This document shows, piece after piece, positions 42,399 through 52,128 of a stretch of 64,000 bases of DNA. The first letter of the stretch is position 1. Every line of letters begins with the position of its first letter. Both the position numbers and the translations under genes were made by a program. This stretch comes from Perkinsus olseni (Eukaryota; Perkinsozoa; Perkinsida; Perkinsidae): NCBI GenBank assembly GCA_013115135.1, contig JABANP010000198.1:1-64000 (forward strand). Direction: 5' to 3'. The notes below the pieces were generated by a model. The model was not told where the DNA came from and ran no database searches. It saw only the letters and a program-made list of their open reading frames with translations.

Positions 42399-43160
42399 AC
42401 GACCCGTTGCGATGAGAGCTGCCTCGAAGGTGCAGCCTCGGAGTAGCATCAGTTGGGTATTCACTCTGGTCAAGGTGGGTGAAGGAGTCGGCGAGGGTGA
42501 CCCCTCCGAGCCGTGCTGAGAACACTGTTGCGAGTATCGTCCACCGATGAGCGAATTCACCGTTGGCAATGCCGGAGTTGATCGGAATAGATCAACTATC
42601 ACTTAGCGCAAGAGCATGATAAGGCTGCTACAGAGAACATTGGCACTTCGTTGTGAGTGGTCCGGTGTGGTAAAAAGTATCATGGTAATCGTGGCAGTCT
42701 AGTGGTTGATGAACACCACAGGGAAAGGAAGCGGAAGTTCATCTTCTCTGTTGGTGGCATGTCGCCTGGGACTGAACTCAGTGCCATTAAGGTCCCAAGA
42801 AAAGAGCTTACTTGAATATGAAGAAGTCAGGACTAGGAAAAAGTCTAGTGGTCGGACTACTTAACTGATCTCGGAGATGGCGCTTGCACGCTTATTCAGG
42901 TCTCTCCTTGGAGCGAGGTGGCGCGCAGGCCCCGTTGTCTAGACATAGACAACGAAGAAAAATATGAGACTCTTTTATCATAGACTATTATTCGATAGGG
43001 TCGACTAGTAAAATGGCCATTGCTCGGCCCGGGAAAAACGCGCGTGCACCACAGTAGCACGCGAACACATTGAGTGTAAAAGGAGAAAGACTCATATCAT
43101 ATCGCCACCGTCGTAGAACCGATGCCCTGAAACAATCTTCCATAACAGAGTGCAGATCAT
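42399..43160. other. Intergenic, no gene seen
   Basis: There is no supported coding sequence or repeat that I can assign in this stretch. Confidence 0.4.
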
Positions 43161-43299
43161 TGATTAGCGCTAACATTCTTGTCATGGTGCGAATCAGTTG
43201 GCAGTGGCATCTTCGGGCCGGATAAGAGATGAGGTCGACGGAGCGTAGTGGATCGCCATGTGGTCGCTGCTTTAGGCTGGGCTAATGCGACTTGCCATC

Positions 43300-43840
43300 G
43301 TGAAGCAATGATACTACAAAGGGTACTCGGGCTTGTCGAGTGCTTCCGACCGGAGTCTCCTCTGGATAAAATTGAAGAAATTAACGGAAGATTGTACGCA
43401 AGTCGCATGGACGTCGTAGCTCGAATCGCGGCGTCTCGAACGACTTCCGCCGCATCGCACTCAGCATCGATGAGTTCGAGCTCTGGTCTCAAGTAATTGG
43501 AGATGGGGGATGATCCGAGTTCGCCCTTGCACACGATGGCGCACTTGTCTTCAGCGTCTCCCGCCAGGACGGCACCACTATGACTGTCCCGGGGACAGTG
43601 TCCCCACCGGCAGGGTTGACAGCAAACTCCGCGGCCTAAACGACGGCATCCGCCGTTTCTTCGCTCTTAGCGGCCTTGCTGGCAATACTGGCAGCATCGG
43701 CCTCGCTGATGGCTGACATATCGGGGATCGTGCAGGGCGGCCGCATGATCATGCATCGCTGGCAGGCGGCAACAGCACGCTTGAAGCGGGTCGCTTCCCT
43801 GCAACTCTCGTAGCAAGAGAAAGAATCCCGATAGCCTGAC
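43300..43840 (-). CDS. Possible minus-strand gene, fragments only
   Basis: Two minus-strand stretches look coding. One runs from about 43835 to 43636: YRDSFSCYESCREATRFKRA, AACQRCM, AISEADAASIASKAAKSEE, stop. The other runs from about 43582 to 43300: GDAEDKCAIVCKGELGSS, YLRPELELIDAECDAAEVV, RDAAIRATTSMRLA. An intron of about 60 nt between them is plausible, but I could not find a join that keeps the phase. No start codon or family was identified. Confidence 0.25.
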
Positions 43841-44154
43841 CAGCACACCGAGCGTCCTGTGTAATGAAGGCCTTAGGCTTTACTGAGGGTGACCGTCGCA
43901 GCAGGGGACGTAGTCACACAATCCTGCACTACTCAAGCTAGTCGTTTCCGATGATGATACTAATCACCAACTTCTCGCGCGTCGCTCGTAGTGAACTGAG
44001 AGGCTCATCTCGAGTGTGAGTCCTTTTTGTACCCTTGCCATGGCACCATCAATAGCTGTGCTCTGTGACTACGTTGCAACGACCGTTTCACGGGGAAGAT
44101 ACGTTACACAGGGATCGGCAATTGCTGGTGCTCCGGGATTAGGCAAGGGTGTTA

Positions 44155-44275
44155 TGGTCTTCTCACTTGTACGTGGAACACGAGGCCAAAAGGGGCTAGT
44201 AAGATGGATCTTTATAACGATAGCTAATCCCCAGACTACTATTCACGCATAAACCTAGACCGAGCGTAACAGAGG
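44155..44275 (+). mobile_element. R3 short repeat copy
   Basis: TGTACGTGGAACACGAGGCC, AAAAGGGGC, CCCAGACTACT and CACGCATAAACCTAGACC parallel the copies at 8743 and 16621. It stands alone, without R1 around it. Confidence 0.7.
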
Positions 44276-44425
44276 GGCGGCCAGCGCAAAGCAATGGTAC
44301 AACCGAAACGAACGGTACTCGGACCTCGTGGGTCGCTCCGTAACGACTCACGAATCCTCTGGGGAATGGAGAAAATAGTTAATGGAAGACCGTCGCGGGA
44401 AGTTGGTTGTGGTTCTCGCAGAAAA

Positions 44426-44617
44426 CTACCAATTCGGCTTACAGATGCACCCAAGGGCTTCGAGAGAGAAGTCACAGATGTACCCGGTGGGGCATGTACT
44501 GCAGGTTTGTGGGCAGGCGGAACTCCCGAGGGCACGCAGGTAGGCATCGCACTGCGGGGGACCAGATAGCATGCCGAAGCAGATAATGGGGATCAGGGAG
44601 AGGTAAGTCTTAGCCAT
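44426..44617 (-). CDS. Secreted six-cysteine mini-protein B
   Basis: A 63-residue single-exon gene starting at ATG 44617. It has a signal peptide (MAKTYLSLIPIICFGMLSG), then PQCDAYLRALG, then a tail with the same C-x3-C-x2-C-x5-C-x8-C-x-C pattern (CPQTCSTCPTGYIC, then CIC), ending KPNW as in gene A (KPKW). Directly upstream TTCTAG precedes GTTATCATTAATATGG, identical to the leader in C and D. It lies 3.3 kb from A and about 1.1 kb from C, all three on the minus strand. Confidence 0.75.
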   Translation of the reverse strand: MAKTYLSLIPIICFGMLSGPPQCDAYLRALGSSACPQTCSTCPTGYICDFSLEALGCICKPNW

Positions 44618-44661
44618 ATTAATGATAACCTAGAATGAACAGCTGTCACCCCCGCTCAGTC
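44618..44661 (-). promoter_or_regulatory. Conserved upstream cassette of mini-protein B
   Basis: GACTGAGCGGGGGTGACAGC, TGTTCATTCTAG, then GTTATCATTAAT before the ATG. It keeps the GACTGAG-GGGG block, the pyrimidine-rich tract and the AG found before the other members. Confidence 0.5.
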
Positions 44662-44939
44662 CTGGGGGCGCTAGCTGGGGACGCTAGCAGGTAATTGGTG
44701 TACGCGAGCCCATGAGCGTCTATCGTGTCGTTGTTCGGTACGGCAGAGCTGGCTTCGAGGTCTGACGATAGCACCGTATCCAAGCTCTAAGCGCGCATCG
44801 GATAGAATTGTCTATGTAGATTCGGTACACGGAAGTGGTGAGGCCTCGGGGCTGGATGACACGTCTAGCGAGGCTAGTAGCCTGGTGTACGCGCCATGCT
44901 AGCGCGGTCACCGCGCCCGTTCGGGCCTCAAACAGGGGT

Positions 44940-45140
44940 GATCGATTATACAAATTAGCCCGATTAGCGTCACTGAACGTTTCACGTTATACACCACTCA
45001 CTGAGTGGTGAGCGAGTGGCATAAGAGTAGGATAGCCGGTGAAGACTGAGTGGCACTCGGTGTTAGTGAATGATCATCCACTTCGGCCTGTCACACTTGA
45101 GCAACCTGACTACTCGCTCATAAGCAGCTTCTAGTGGATT
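44940..45140. repeat. Segmental duplication, copy 2
   Basis: Partner of 40304-40460, with an extra insert around 44995-45050 (CACTCACTGAGTGGTGAGCG...). It lies downstream of mini-protein C, as copy 1 lies downstream of A. Confidence 0.75.
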
Positions 45141-45544
45141 CTGTTCGTGGTGGCCCTCCAGCTGAGAGGATAGCAAGCCTTCATCTCTGCGCGGGGCAAT
45201 TATTCTCTAATTGCCGCAGCCGCATTTACTCTCCTTTTGACCCCCGGCTTTCGGGTTGCCCCGGAAACTAGCCCAATCCTGTGCAGCAGCCATCGGGTTC
45301 CGGGAGTTTGGGCTTGTTTTTCGGCCTCGCAAGGACCGCTCAATCGTCAGCAATGGTAGATGAGATAGATCAAGGGTCATCATTAACCACCACTGAGCGC
45401 AAGGGAATGACGAAACTGCTACAGAGACTGACTTTGACTAAAAAAACAGTAAAGGATTGTCTTCGGCAGCTCCACTCAGTGCCTCACAGTGGACCTGGCG
45501 GAGGCGTGACGTAGACCATGGAAACGGGTCCGGGTGGGTGTGGA

Positions 45545-45571
45545 TGATGATGATGATGATGATGATGATAA
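45545..45571. repeat. GAT microsatellite
   Basis: About nine tandem GAT/TGA triplets, followed by AATTACTGC. It is a simple repeat downstream of mini-protein gene C. Confidence 0.95.
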
Positions 45572-45693
45572 TTACTGCATCTGGTGCACTCGTGCCTTTT
45601 GAGACCTTCTGATGGAGAGCCTCCTCTACGTAGAGAATGGAGGAAATCGTCCAGAACGGAAGAATCGCGGCCACGGCGTTGTGGCTCGCATGA

Positions 45694-45885
45694 CTACCGC
45701 TCATCTTCACAGATGCATTTGAAGATTTTGAGATTAAACCCACAGTCGTACTTGAGGGGGCATTTACTACAGGTGCCGGGGCAGAGAGATCTTCCGAGGG
45801 CACGGAGTCGGGCATCACACTGTGGGAGGCCAGATAGCAGGGCGAAGCAGATAATGGTGATGAGGGAGAGGTAGGTCTTAGCCAT
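45694..45885 (-). CDS. Secreted six-cysteine mini-protein C
   Basis: A 63-residue single-exon gene. The signal peptide MAKTYLSLITIICFALLSGL is followed by QCDARLRALG and a tail CPGTCSKCPLKYDC...CICEDER, keeping C-x3-C-x2-C-x5-C-x8-C-x-C. The mature tail is lysine-rich in the middle and acidic at the end, so its charge differs from A and B. The frame is open 15 codons further up, but ATG 45885 and the leader GTTATCATTAATATGG after TTACAG fix the start. The 3' flank shares the segmental duplication with gene A. Confidence 0.78.
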   Translation of the reverse strand: MAKTYLSLITIICFALLSGLPQCDARLRALGRSLCPGTCSKCPLKYDCGFNLKIFKCICEDER

Positions 45886-45930
45886 ATTAATGATAACCTG
45901 TAATGGATAGTCGACAGGAACCCCACTCAT
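45886..45930 (-). promoter_or_regulatory. Conserved upstream cassette of mini-protein C
   Basis: GATGAGTGGGGTTCCTGTCG, ACTATCCATTACAG and the leader GTTATCATTAAT. It is the closest match to the cassette of gene D. Confidence 0.55.
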
Positions 45931-46473
45931 CTCTCACAGGACTGAACTTGTTATCAGCTGGGAGGGGCGAACAAGCGATCTAAATGGCTCAGAGAGCATG
46001 CGTGTTGTCACTGATGTAGATGAGGTAATCTATAGTATTTGATATCATTGCCGCCCGACGTACAATGGTAGCTCTTTGCAGCGGCTTGGACGAGTACACA
46101 CGTGAGGTGAACGCGAGTATATAGCTGAACCTTAGATAGCTAAGGGCACGTGCCTCTCCTAGTTTGGGGCTGCTCACTTCTTCCTGGTCATCACTCTCAC
46201 CTCATCGGCCGACCTCGTTAGTGGCCTACCACCGCATATCGTCCGCTCGCGATACCACTACACAATTGGACACCGGAGCTGCTGCTTTGGTATACGCGCA
46301 GACCGTTCGTGCCAGCTCTACCAGTATGCGCGCCATCGCGATTCGTCAGTCAGCGTCCCCTCGAGCTTCCTTCGAGTAGAGCCGTCTCGAGTGACTTCCG
46401 CCACAGTCATCGATTCGCCTCCGATGAGGTCTCATCTCGAAAACCAGAGATGGGTGATTCTAGTTTTCCTCGC

Positions 46474-46528
46474 CACTCAGTTGCTGTCCCATAGTGCAAA
46501 GTTTGCACTATGGGACAGCTACTGAGTG
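46474..46528. repeat. 27-bp palindrome at an R1 end
   Basis: The arms on either side of the central base 46501 are reverse complements with a single mismatch. The inner 18 bases of each arm pair perfectly (GCTGTCCCATAGTGCAAA). It covers one end of the reverse-oriented R1 copy. Confidence 0.92.
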
Positions 46529-46720
46529 CAAACCACCTCCATTGCTACTGCGTAGCCACATTAAGCTTTGCTCGCTTACGTACGTTACTCCCAGTAAACA
46601 CGTGCGTTCCTCGTCGCGCTTTCGGGCATACGTCAACACCAAATCCGCGTCGATATCAGTCTTCTTCCTCTTGGAGTCCCGTCTCAAATAACCACACTGT
46701 TACTCAGTTGATAGTGCACT
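46491..46720 (-). mobile_element. R1 element copy, reverse orientation
   Basis: Read on the minus strand it begins AGTGCACTATCAACTGAGTA, continues GTGTGGTTATTTGAGACGGG and GCGACGAGGAACGCACGTG, and ends in TGCAAA at the palindrome. It is a full-length, diverged copy. The adjacent 14-bp inverted repeat at 46728-46758 lies right next to its other end. Confidence 0.7.
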
Positions 46721-46727
46721 GTCACAG

Positions 46728-46758
46728 TGCGAACGTGTGCACTGTGCACACGTTCGCA
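46728..46758. repeat. 14-bp perfect inverted repeat
   Basis: TGCGAACGTGTGCA and its exact reverse complement, separated by CTG. It abuts the R1 copy, so both ends of that copy are bordered by palindromes. Confidence 0.92.
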
Positions 46759-47443
46759 TGACCTCGCTCAGAATGTTGACTCGGGAAGCCGAGGGGAGTT
46801 GTGATTGTTGAGGCACACGGTCCATCTGTCCCCTAGCGCTACTAGCATCTGGTCCTTCTTCATTCGTAGAGATTAGGCTTCTAATCAGCATCACTCATGT
46901 CTGGTTTGAGTGAGAACAGGATTTCGCGGGTGTGACTCTCTTCTTCAGTCGTTGATACAAATTCGTAAAACAGCAGAACTGTCGACGTAAAGGGGCAGGA
47001 AACACCTTCAGCAGCACCGCCTCTCAGGCAGCATGCGCTACGAGTGATGAGTTTCCAGTGCTGCAGCCTTGAACCTTACATTAACATTTACAGTAACAAC
47101 AAGAGTACGAGAGCGGGCCACCGTGATAGTAGCTCCAACTGCATCCTCCGGTACGAACACTGTTCATTAATACCGATCTCGGTTGCCATTCATCGCTCGG
47201 CTGTAGACCATCTCATCCATCTCGTTAGCTCCCCGCAATGAGTCAGACCATCAGTGACTCCTGGCCGCGGGCTTCAACCCATCTCCCGATAGAGGTAAAG
47301 TACATGGAACAGGTAGACATGAAGAGAGGGCGAACGGAGACGTATGGAAATCAGTGTGGCTCGAGGGATATCAGAGGGGCGAGCGAAGGGTCCCTGAGCT
47401 CGTCAACGAAATTCCACCGGTCGAAGACTAAGCCTTTCAGGCA
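46759..47443. other. Intergenic, no gene seen
   Basis: No supported coding sequence before the signal-peptide exon of the next gene. Confidence 0.4.
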
Positions 47444-48989
47444 ATGCGAACTCTCTTCGTCATCGCTCTTAAGTTCATACTCGCTGTGCATACCGTTGGA
47501 GCCTTAGAGGCGTGGAAATCGACGAAGGCGTTCCTAAAAACTAAAAAGAGCAAAATTTGGAAGTCGATTAGAGTAAGATACGGTTTAAGGTCGCATCATG
47601 CGAAGTTCTGTACCACCGATGGTAGGGGACTCGGAGCAAGACTCGGGGCGAACTCGAAGGTCCTGAGGGAGAAGGCACTCAGCTCCAGCCGCTGGAGGAG
47701 AAGACAGCTGCTCCCGTCATCCCATCAAGGATGGTGGTAGGAGCGGCAAGTGTCACGACTTGGTGGCACCGTCTATTTTTCCTAGGGCTTCTGCGCTCTC
47801 GCTTACACCTGCCCGCTGGGCTCTGAGAACCGGGACTTGGTAGGCCGTGAACGATCCGGCTCCGTGGCAGGGTGTGCTTCAGGGGGGCATCGTCGCTTAT
47901 GCTAAGGAACTTGCTTACGGCGAAGGCGCGTCTCCGGTTGAATACGCTCTGGACTACCTCTACTTCTGGGATAGCGTGTAAGAGCATGGGCACGGCCTCG
48001 CTAGAAGCTTTCTAGAGGGGCGCGTGAAGTGTTGCTAGTAGCGCTTCTAAACTCGGTTTACGAGAGTCGGAGCGCTGACCGCCCGAACGTCTGTACATGA
48101 TGTTTGTGAATTTCCCCTGATTCTGGGATGACGAGTTAGGAAGATAAGAGGCTCTCCGATCGGTGCATCCCTCAGGCAACACAGCAAAGACATGAGCCGC
48201 GTGAATGTGCTTCTTGACCTCTCTGATATCATACCGCATGGGCAAGCTAAGATTCCAAAAGATACGTGCCATGAACAAATGAAAAATTGGGCTGCGAAGG
48301 GGCTGCAGCGGGTTCAGCAGGAGGGGAGCAAGCCGGCTTCCGAGTACCTAGAAAACGGGCGAGCTTCACCGCCGAAACCGACTGAACTTATTGAGCACTT
48401 CGCTTCGCTAGAGCAGGAGGCCGCGAAGGGCTATTACGAGGGGAAAACAGCCGCGGGGTTCCTTTGGGGCTTCGTGCATGATGAGTTGAACGAACAGAGA
48501 AAGGAAGGCGAGCTCTTCCTGTGTCCAGCCGTCACTGCAGTAGGACCGTATTCTGGGAAGTCTCTAGGAAACCTATCTGCCTTCAGAATGTTGGAAGCGA
48601 CAGCGTGACGATCACTCTTGGAGCGAAGGGATCGGGAGAGTTGAAAATACACGAAATAGAGATCATCGGGTCCAGGTGAGGAAGACGAATGGCGCTTCTC
48701 CAGCAGGCAACCCTCGGACTGAGAGGCGACAGCTTTTCTTGTATTCAGGGTGTGGAAGTGGGGCGACGTGCATGGCAACAACGTGGATATGCTCCACAGG
48801 ATTGAAGGGAGCGCTACTCGCGTGAAGGGACCTCGAGGCGTGGAGACTTGCGAGAAACAACTACTCGAGTACGGAAAGGCGGTCAGGAAGCAGAAGAAGC
48901 CAGCTGAGAAAGATGATGTTGATGAGCGGGAGAGGCAGTTGCAGGAGACTGTCAAGTTGATTTATGATACTCTGATCGATGGCATATAG
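47444..48989 (+). CDS. Novel secreted protein, four exons
   Basis: Exons 47444-47572, 47844-47977, 48185-48604 and 48749-48989 join in phase at GT-AG introns (271, 207 and 144 nt) to give 307 residues. Exon 1 is a signal peptide (MRTLFVIALKFILAVHTVGA) followed by a lysine-rich stretch. Exon 2 reads VNDPAPWQGVLQGG and VEYALDYLYFWDS. Exon 3 holds LLDLSDIIPHG, IEHFASLEQEAAKGYY, FLWGFVHDELNEQ and LFLCPAVTAVGPYSG. Exon 4 reads VWKWGDVHGNNVDML and ends in a charged coiled-coil-like helix (DDVDERERQLQETVKLIYDT). I recognise no family. If exon 4 is not used, exon 3 ends at TGA 48606. It lies among the mini-protein genes, which suggests but does not prove a secreted-protein neighbourhood. Confidence 0.55.
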
Positions 48990-49757
48990 ATGTTGCTGTA
49001 CGTGAATGTCCTCATGTTGGTGTAATGGTAGATGTGACGCAGTAGTTGCGTGCAGTGGTCACCCTGATGCGATGGCTTCAGGCAAACTTCGCCTCCCTTC
49101 CCGGTTACCGAGCTTGAGGCGATCGTGGACGTCCCTCACCCCTGGTTGTGACGCACAAATCACAACTCAGGTGACCTAAGCTCTCTTCAACGCTGCTGGG
49201 TTGACGCGCGTCCACTTTACCGAGAGTAGCTAGCGCGTAGCCCAATTAGCTGTGGCAAGCTAAAAATACGCTTCTCGCCAGCTATATGGAAACAATTGCA
49301 CTCTAGTGACGATATAGTGGCGCCTATAGTATGCGCTATGTAACAGCTACAGCCTGGTTCGGTACTACTCAGCTGTTAGTTCACTGCTACTACGTATCAT
49401 TAGTATCAGACAGCCGTCTGACTTCACTATGCGCCTTGCACTCGCGTGCATGAGTATACGTGCTACACTAAGCTCAGTTTGGCTCAGTAAGCTGTAAATT
49501 ACACTATTGCTTAGCTCCCATCCAGGCTAATTTTACCTCTCTTTGAGCCCCGTCTCAAATAGCCACACTGTACTGAGTTTTAGGGCACAATAGTGACGAA
49601 CGTACGACTGGGCTGCTCGACCAAGCTCCTAAGGTTCATCACGGCTCTAAGGGGAAACGAAAACGCCTCTCTAGACGAGAGGGTTCGAGTAGCGGCTATT
49701 CAGTAGCCACCTAGCACTCAGTTGTACTGCGTACTCTTCCTCATTCCTGTTGAGAGA
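48990..49757. other. Intergenic with an R1 fragment
   Basis: No gene is supported. At 49545-49600, reading the minus strand, GTACAGTGTGGCTATTTGAG and ACGGGGCTCAAAG mark a truncated R1 copy. Confidence 0.5.
49545..49600 (-). mobile_element. R1 element fragment
   Basis: About 55 bp match the 5' end of the R1 family (GTACTGAGT, GCTATTTGAGACGGGGCTCA on one strand or its complement on the other). The rest of the element cannot be recognised. Confidence 0.65.
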
Positions 49758-49804
49758 GACTGAGTGGGGCTGCCGACGACTATCCTTCACAGGTTATCAT
49801 TAAT
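49758..49804 (+). promoter_or_regulatory. Conserved upstream cassette of mini-protein D
   Basis: GACTGAGTGGGGCTGCCGAC, GACTATCCTTCACAG, then GTTATCATTAAT and ATG. It is almost the same as before gene C, even though the two genes are on opposite strands. Confidence 0.55.
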
Positions 49805-49987
49805 ATGGCTAAGACCAACCTCTTCCTCATCACCATTATCTGGTTTGCCCTGCTATCTGGTCCCCCGCAGTGCGATGCCCAACTCCGTGGCTTGGGGAAG
49901 CTCGTCTGCCCCCATTTCTGTGCGCTTTGCCCCCCTCCTCGTAGATGTGTCTATGATGCTGATATTTTCGATTGCTTATGCCTCTGA
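49805..49987 (+). CDS. Secreted six-cysteine mini-protein D
   Basis: A 60-residue single-exon gene on the plus strand. The signal peptide MAKTNLFLITIIWFALLSG is followed by PQCDAQLRGLG and a tail CPHFCALCPPPRRC...CLCL with the C-x3-C-x2-C-x5-C-x8-C-x-C pattern. The mature part is shorter at the C-terminus than in A-C. The start is fixed by the shared leader GTTATCATTAATATGG after TTCACAG. It faces genes A-C in the opposite direction. Confidence 0.78.
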   Translation: MAKTNLFLITIIWFALLSGPPQCDAQLRGLGKLVCPHFCALCPPPRRCVYDADIFDCLCL

Positions 49988-50799
49988 TTGATTCACTGTG
50001 GCGCTGTGCACCCGGGCGGGGGGCTGCCAATTTTTTAGCCAGGCGTCGCATACTATCCATGCTGGTCAGTTTTGTTCGATTCTCTCATCAAACGGTTCTC
50101 GCGCATGAGCAAGCTTTAGTGGGGCAGGCAATGCCTGCCAGGCATCAGGCATCATTCTAGTAGCAGTGCTGATTCGGGTTCAGGATAAGTTAATCACGCT
50201 TAGCCCTAAAATGCGACTAGCCGGGCGTCACCGACGAATGCACTTGGTCGAAGTAGCGATAGCATTCATTGTCTATGGGGGGCTCTGCAGAGGAGGTATC
50301 TTTCCTACGCATCATCAACATGAGAGAACCTAAGATTCGCTTCGACTGTGTACAGTGTATAGCCCCATGCGTGCTTATTCAATGATGTTGTTGGGAATAT
50401 TTTGTTGGTTATTCAATGACGTGTGCGTGTGTACCGAGATAGACTCTCCTCAGGGTTCATAGTGGGAGTTCACAGCGCAGAACGGGAAAAGCTAGTTCCA
50501 GATCGAAATCAAGTGCCTGCCTCTAGTCTGCTCGATCGCCTAAAGTGTCACCAGAGCCGGTGAAAAGTCGCGCCACTCGCTGGCATCAGTGTAATCGGGC
50601 AGCCCTCCTCGGAAGTCTCAAGACTGTCCGCTGTGTTCGAACTTATGGCTCATACCGTCGATACTACTGTATCGTAGGGATGCTTTCAATCAATGCGAAA
50701 GTCGGTGAGCAGTAGGCAACATGCCGCGGAAATGATCCGTGCTGCATTCAGGTGTACACGAACACTGTCACACTGAGCGGCCCTAGTGTTGCGAGGAAA
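49988..50799. other. Intergenic, no gene seen
   Basis: No supported gene between mini-protein D and the decayed copy. Confidence 0.4.
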
Positions 50800-50843
50800 C
50801 GCTCGGGGCTGCTGGCCGCCGCCCCTTCCGAATTATCTTATAT

Positions 50844-50975
50844 ATGCTTCGAGCCTACCTCTCTCTGATCACCATCATACTCTACATTACCGTTTTAGTG
50901 CAGTTCAGAATGCAAGTGCCTCCCCCACGCGGGGTACGCGTGTCGTCCTATGAAGGCGTACGAGCACATAGCTAA
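50844..50975 (+). pseudogene. Decayed mini-protein gene (copy F)
   Basis: ATG then LRAYLSLITIILYITVL, matching the family signal peptide (AKTYLSLITIICFALLS), then a 25-codon tail without any cysteine pattern and a TAA. Upstream, GGGGCTGCTGGCCG and AATTATCTTATATATG match the family cassette and leader, but the splice acceptor AG is replaced by CCG. Loss of the acceptor, of QCDxxLRALG and of the cysteines marks it as a relic. It is too short to be found by length-filtered gene calls. Confidence 0.65.
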
Positions 50976-51525
50976 ATCTTCGCTTGCTAGCTGATCAACA
51001 CGAGATGGTCTGCTCTGAATCAGAGCCTTTGGTCTCGAGCCTGGGCGACATAAAAATCATTCGAGTGCGAGAATTTCCAACAGTCAGTACTGTCGGTGAG
51101 ACAGAGGCAGAGACAATGCTCGAAGCTGGTGGTGTGAGAGAAAGAAGGGGGACCCTTCGAGGTGACTGGGCAGCACAGCGACGCGGCGCAGAGGCTGCCG
51201 TGGACTGAAACAACGACTACACGACAATCTGGGTGAATGATTGAGGCCCTCAATTCGAGGGAGTTATCGACGATATGATAGCTCCAACCGGCAGCTATAC
51301 TGGCACAACTCTGAAAAGACGCTGCACGCGCGATGATATCCGTGCATAGGACGCCATTACTATATAGTAAGTCGGTATGAGGCATTCAACCTGAAGCGGA
51401 ACGGTAAGGTACGAGCGCGGAGAGCATCGACCACAGCGGCCAAAAAATCCTCCCTGTCACGATGGGAGTGACCACCAACTCAGACCATCAGGAAGTGACA
51501 AGAAACTCTACAACACACCATGTCA
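50976..51525. other. Intergenic, no gene assigned
   Basis: A plus-strand frame around 51003-51208 (MVCSESEPLVSSLGDIKIIR, then VREFPTVSTVGETEAETMLE) has coding-like composition, but it has no recognisable family or splice context. I leave it unassigned. Confidence 0.3.
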
Positions 51526-52128
51526 CTAGTCGAGCATATCTATCGTCTCCTTCTTCACCGCCGAGGCCCCGCGCTGGGCGGCAATCCGAGAGCTTCGACG
51601 AGTCTTCGACCCGGAGGCCTCGGTTTTCACTACCACCACTTCCGCTTCAGCTGGCGAGGACTTTCTGCTGGTCGCATTGCTCTTGGTTCTGCCGCTGGCT
51701 GCTGCTGACTTAGCCGCCACTCTCTTGGACTTGTCAGTCTTGGCGACCTTGGCGGCGGTGGTCTGGCTTCCTGTGGACTCCAGTGTCCTTTTGGGAGCAA
51801 CGGACAAGTCGATCGCAGCCATCTCCTGAGTGTCTTGTGAAGGGCTGGGCGGGCTCGTGCTGACATAGATGTTGATGGTGGGCAACTTCATGGTCCCCAC
51901 CACCGCCCGACGAGCCAGCTCCACAGCATCCTTCCAGGAATCTCTGTGGAAGAGGCATCTGTCGCCAACATCATCGACATAGGTGAAGTCCAGCTTCGCT
52001 TCGCCGCCCAACTCGGGCCACTGATCGGCCACAATCCCGACTAGCTTAGCGTGAGTATCGACAGAGTCCGGCAGCAGGCGTCGGGTCTTCTGGTTCCGGA
52101 AGTGGAACTTAAGGGCGACTTCGACCAT
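51526..52128 (-). CDS. PB1-like domain protein with basic C-terminus
   Basis: A 200-residue single-exon gene starting at ATG 52128. Residues 3-92 read like a PB1 (ubiquitin-fold) domain: ALKFHFRNQKTRRLLP, a central helix (DTHAKLVGIVADQWP), KLDFTYVDDVGDRCLFHRDS with the acidic turn, a helix DAVELARRAV, and a closing strand TINIYVST. PB1 domains pair with each other in signalling and autophagy scaffolds. The rest is lysine, serine and alanine-rich (KTDKSKRVAAKSAAASGRTK, then GSKTRRSSRIAAQRG), which fits nuclear targeting or nucleic-acid binding. The domain call is by pattern, not by a search. It may be a small nuclear adaptor; no partner is visible nearby. Confidence 0.6.
   Translation of the reverse strand: MVEVALKFHFRNQKTRRLLPDSVDTHAKLVGIVADQWPELGGEAKLDFTYVDDVGDRCLFHRDSWKDAVELARRAVVGTMKLPTINIYVSTSPPSPSQDTQEMAAIDLSVAPKRTLESTGSQTTAAKVAKTDKSKRVAAKSAAASGRTKSNATSRKSSPAEAEVVVVKTEASGSKTRRSSRIAAQRGASAVKKETIDMLD

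Noticed and set aside
45438..45926. A 162-codon minus-strand frame across mini-protein gene C
   Set aside because: It includes a poly-Ile run made by the GAT microsatellite and overlaps the signal-peptide gene in another frame. It is a shadow.
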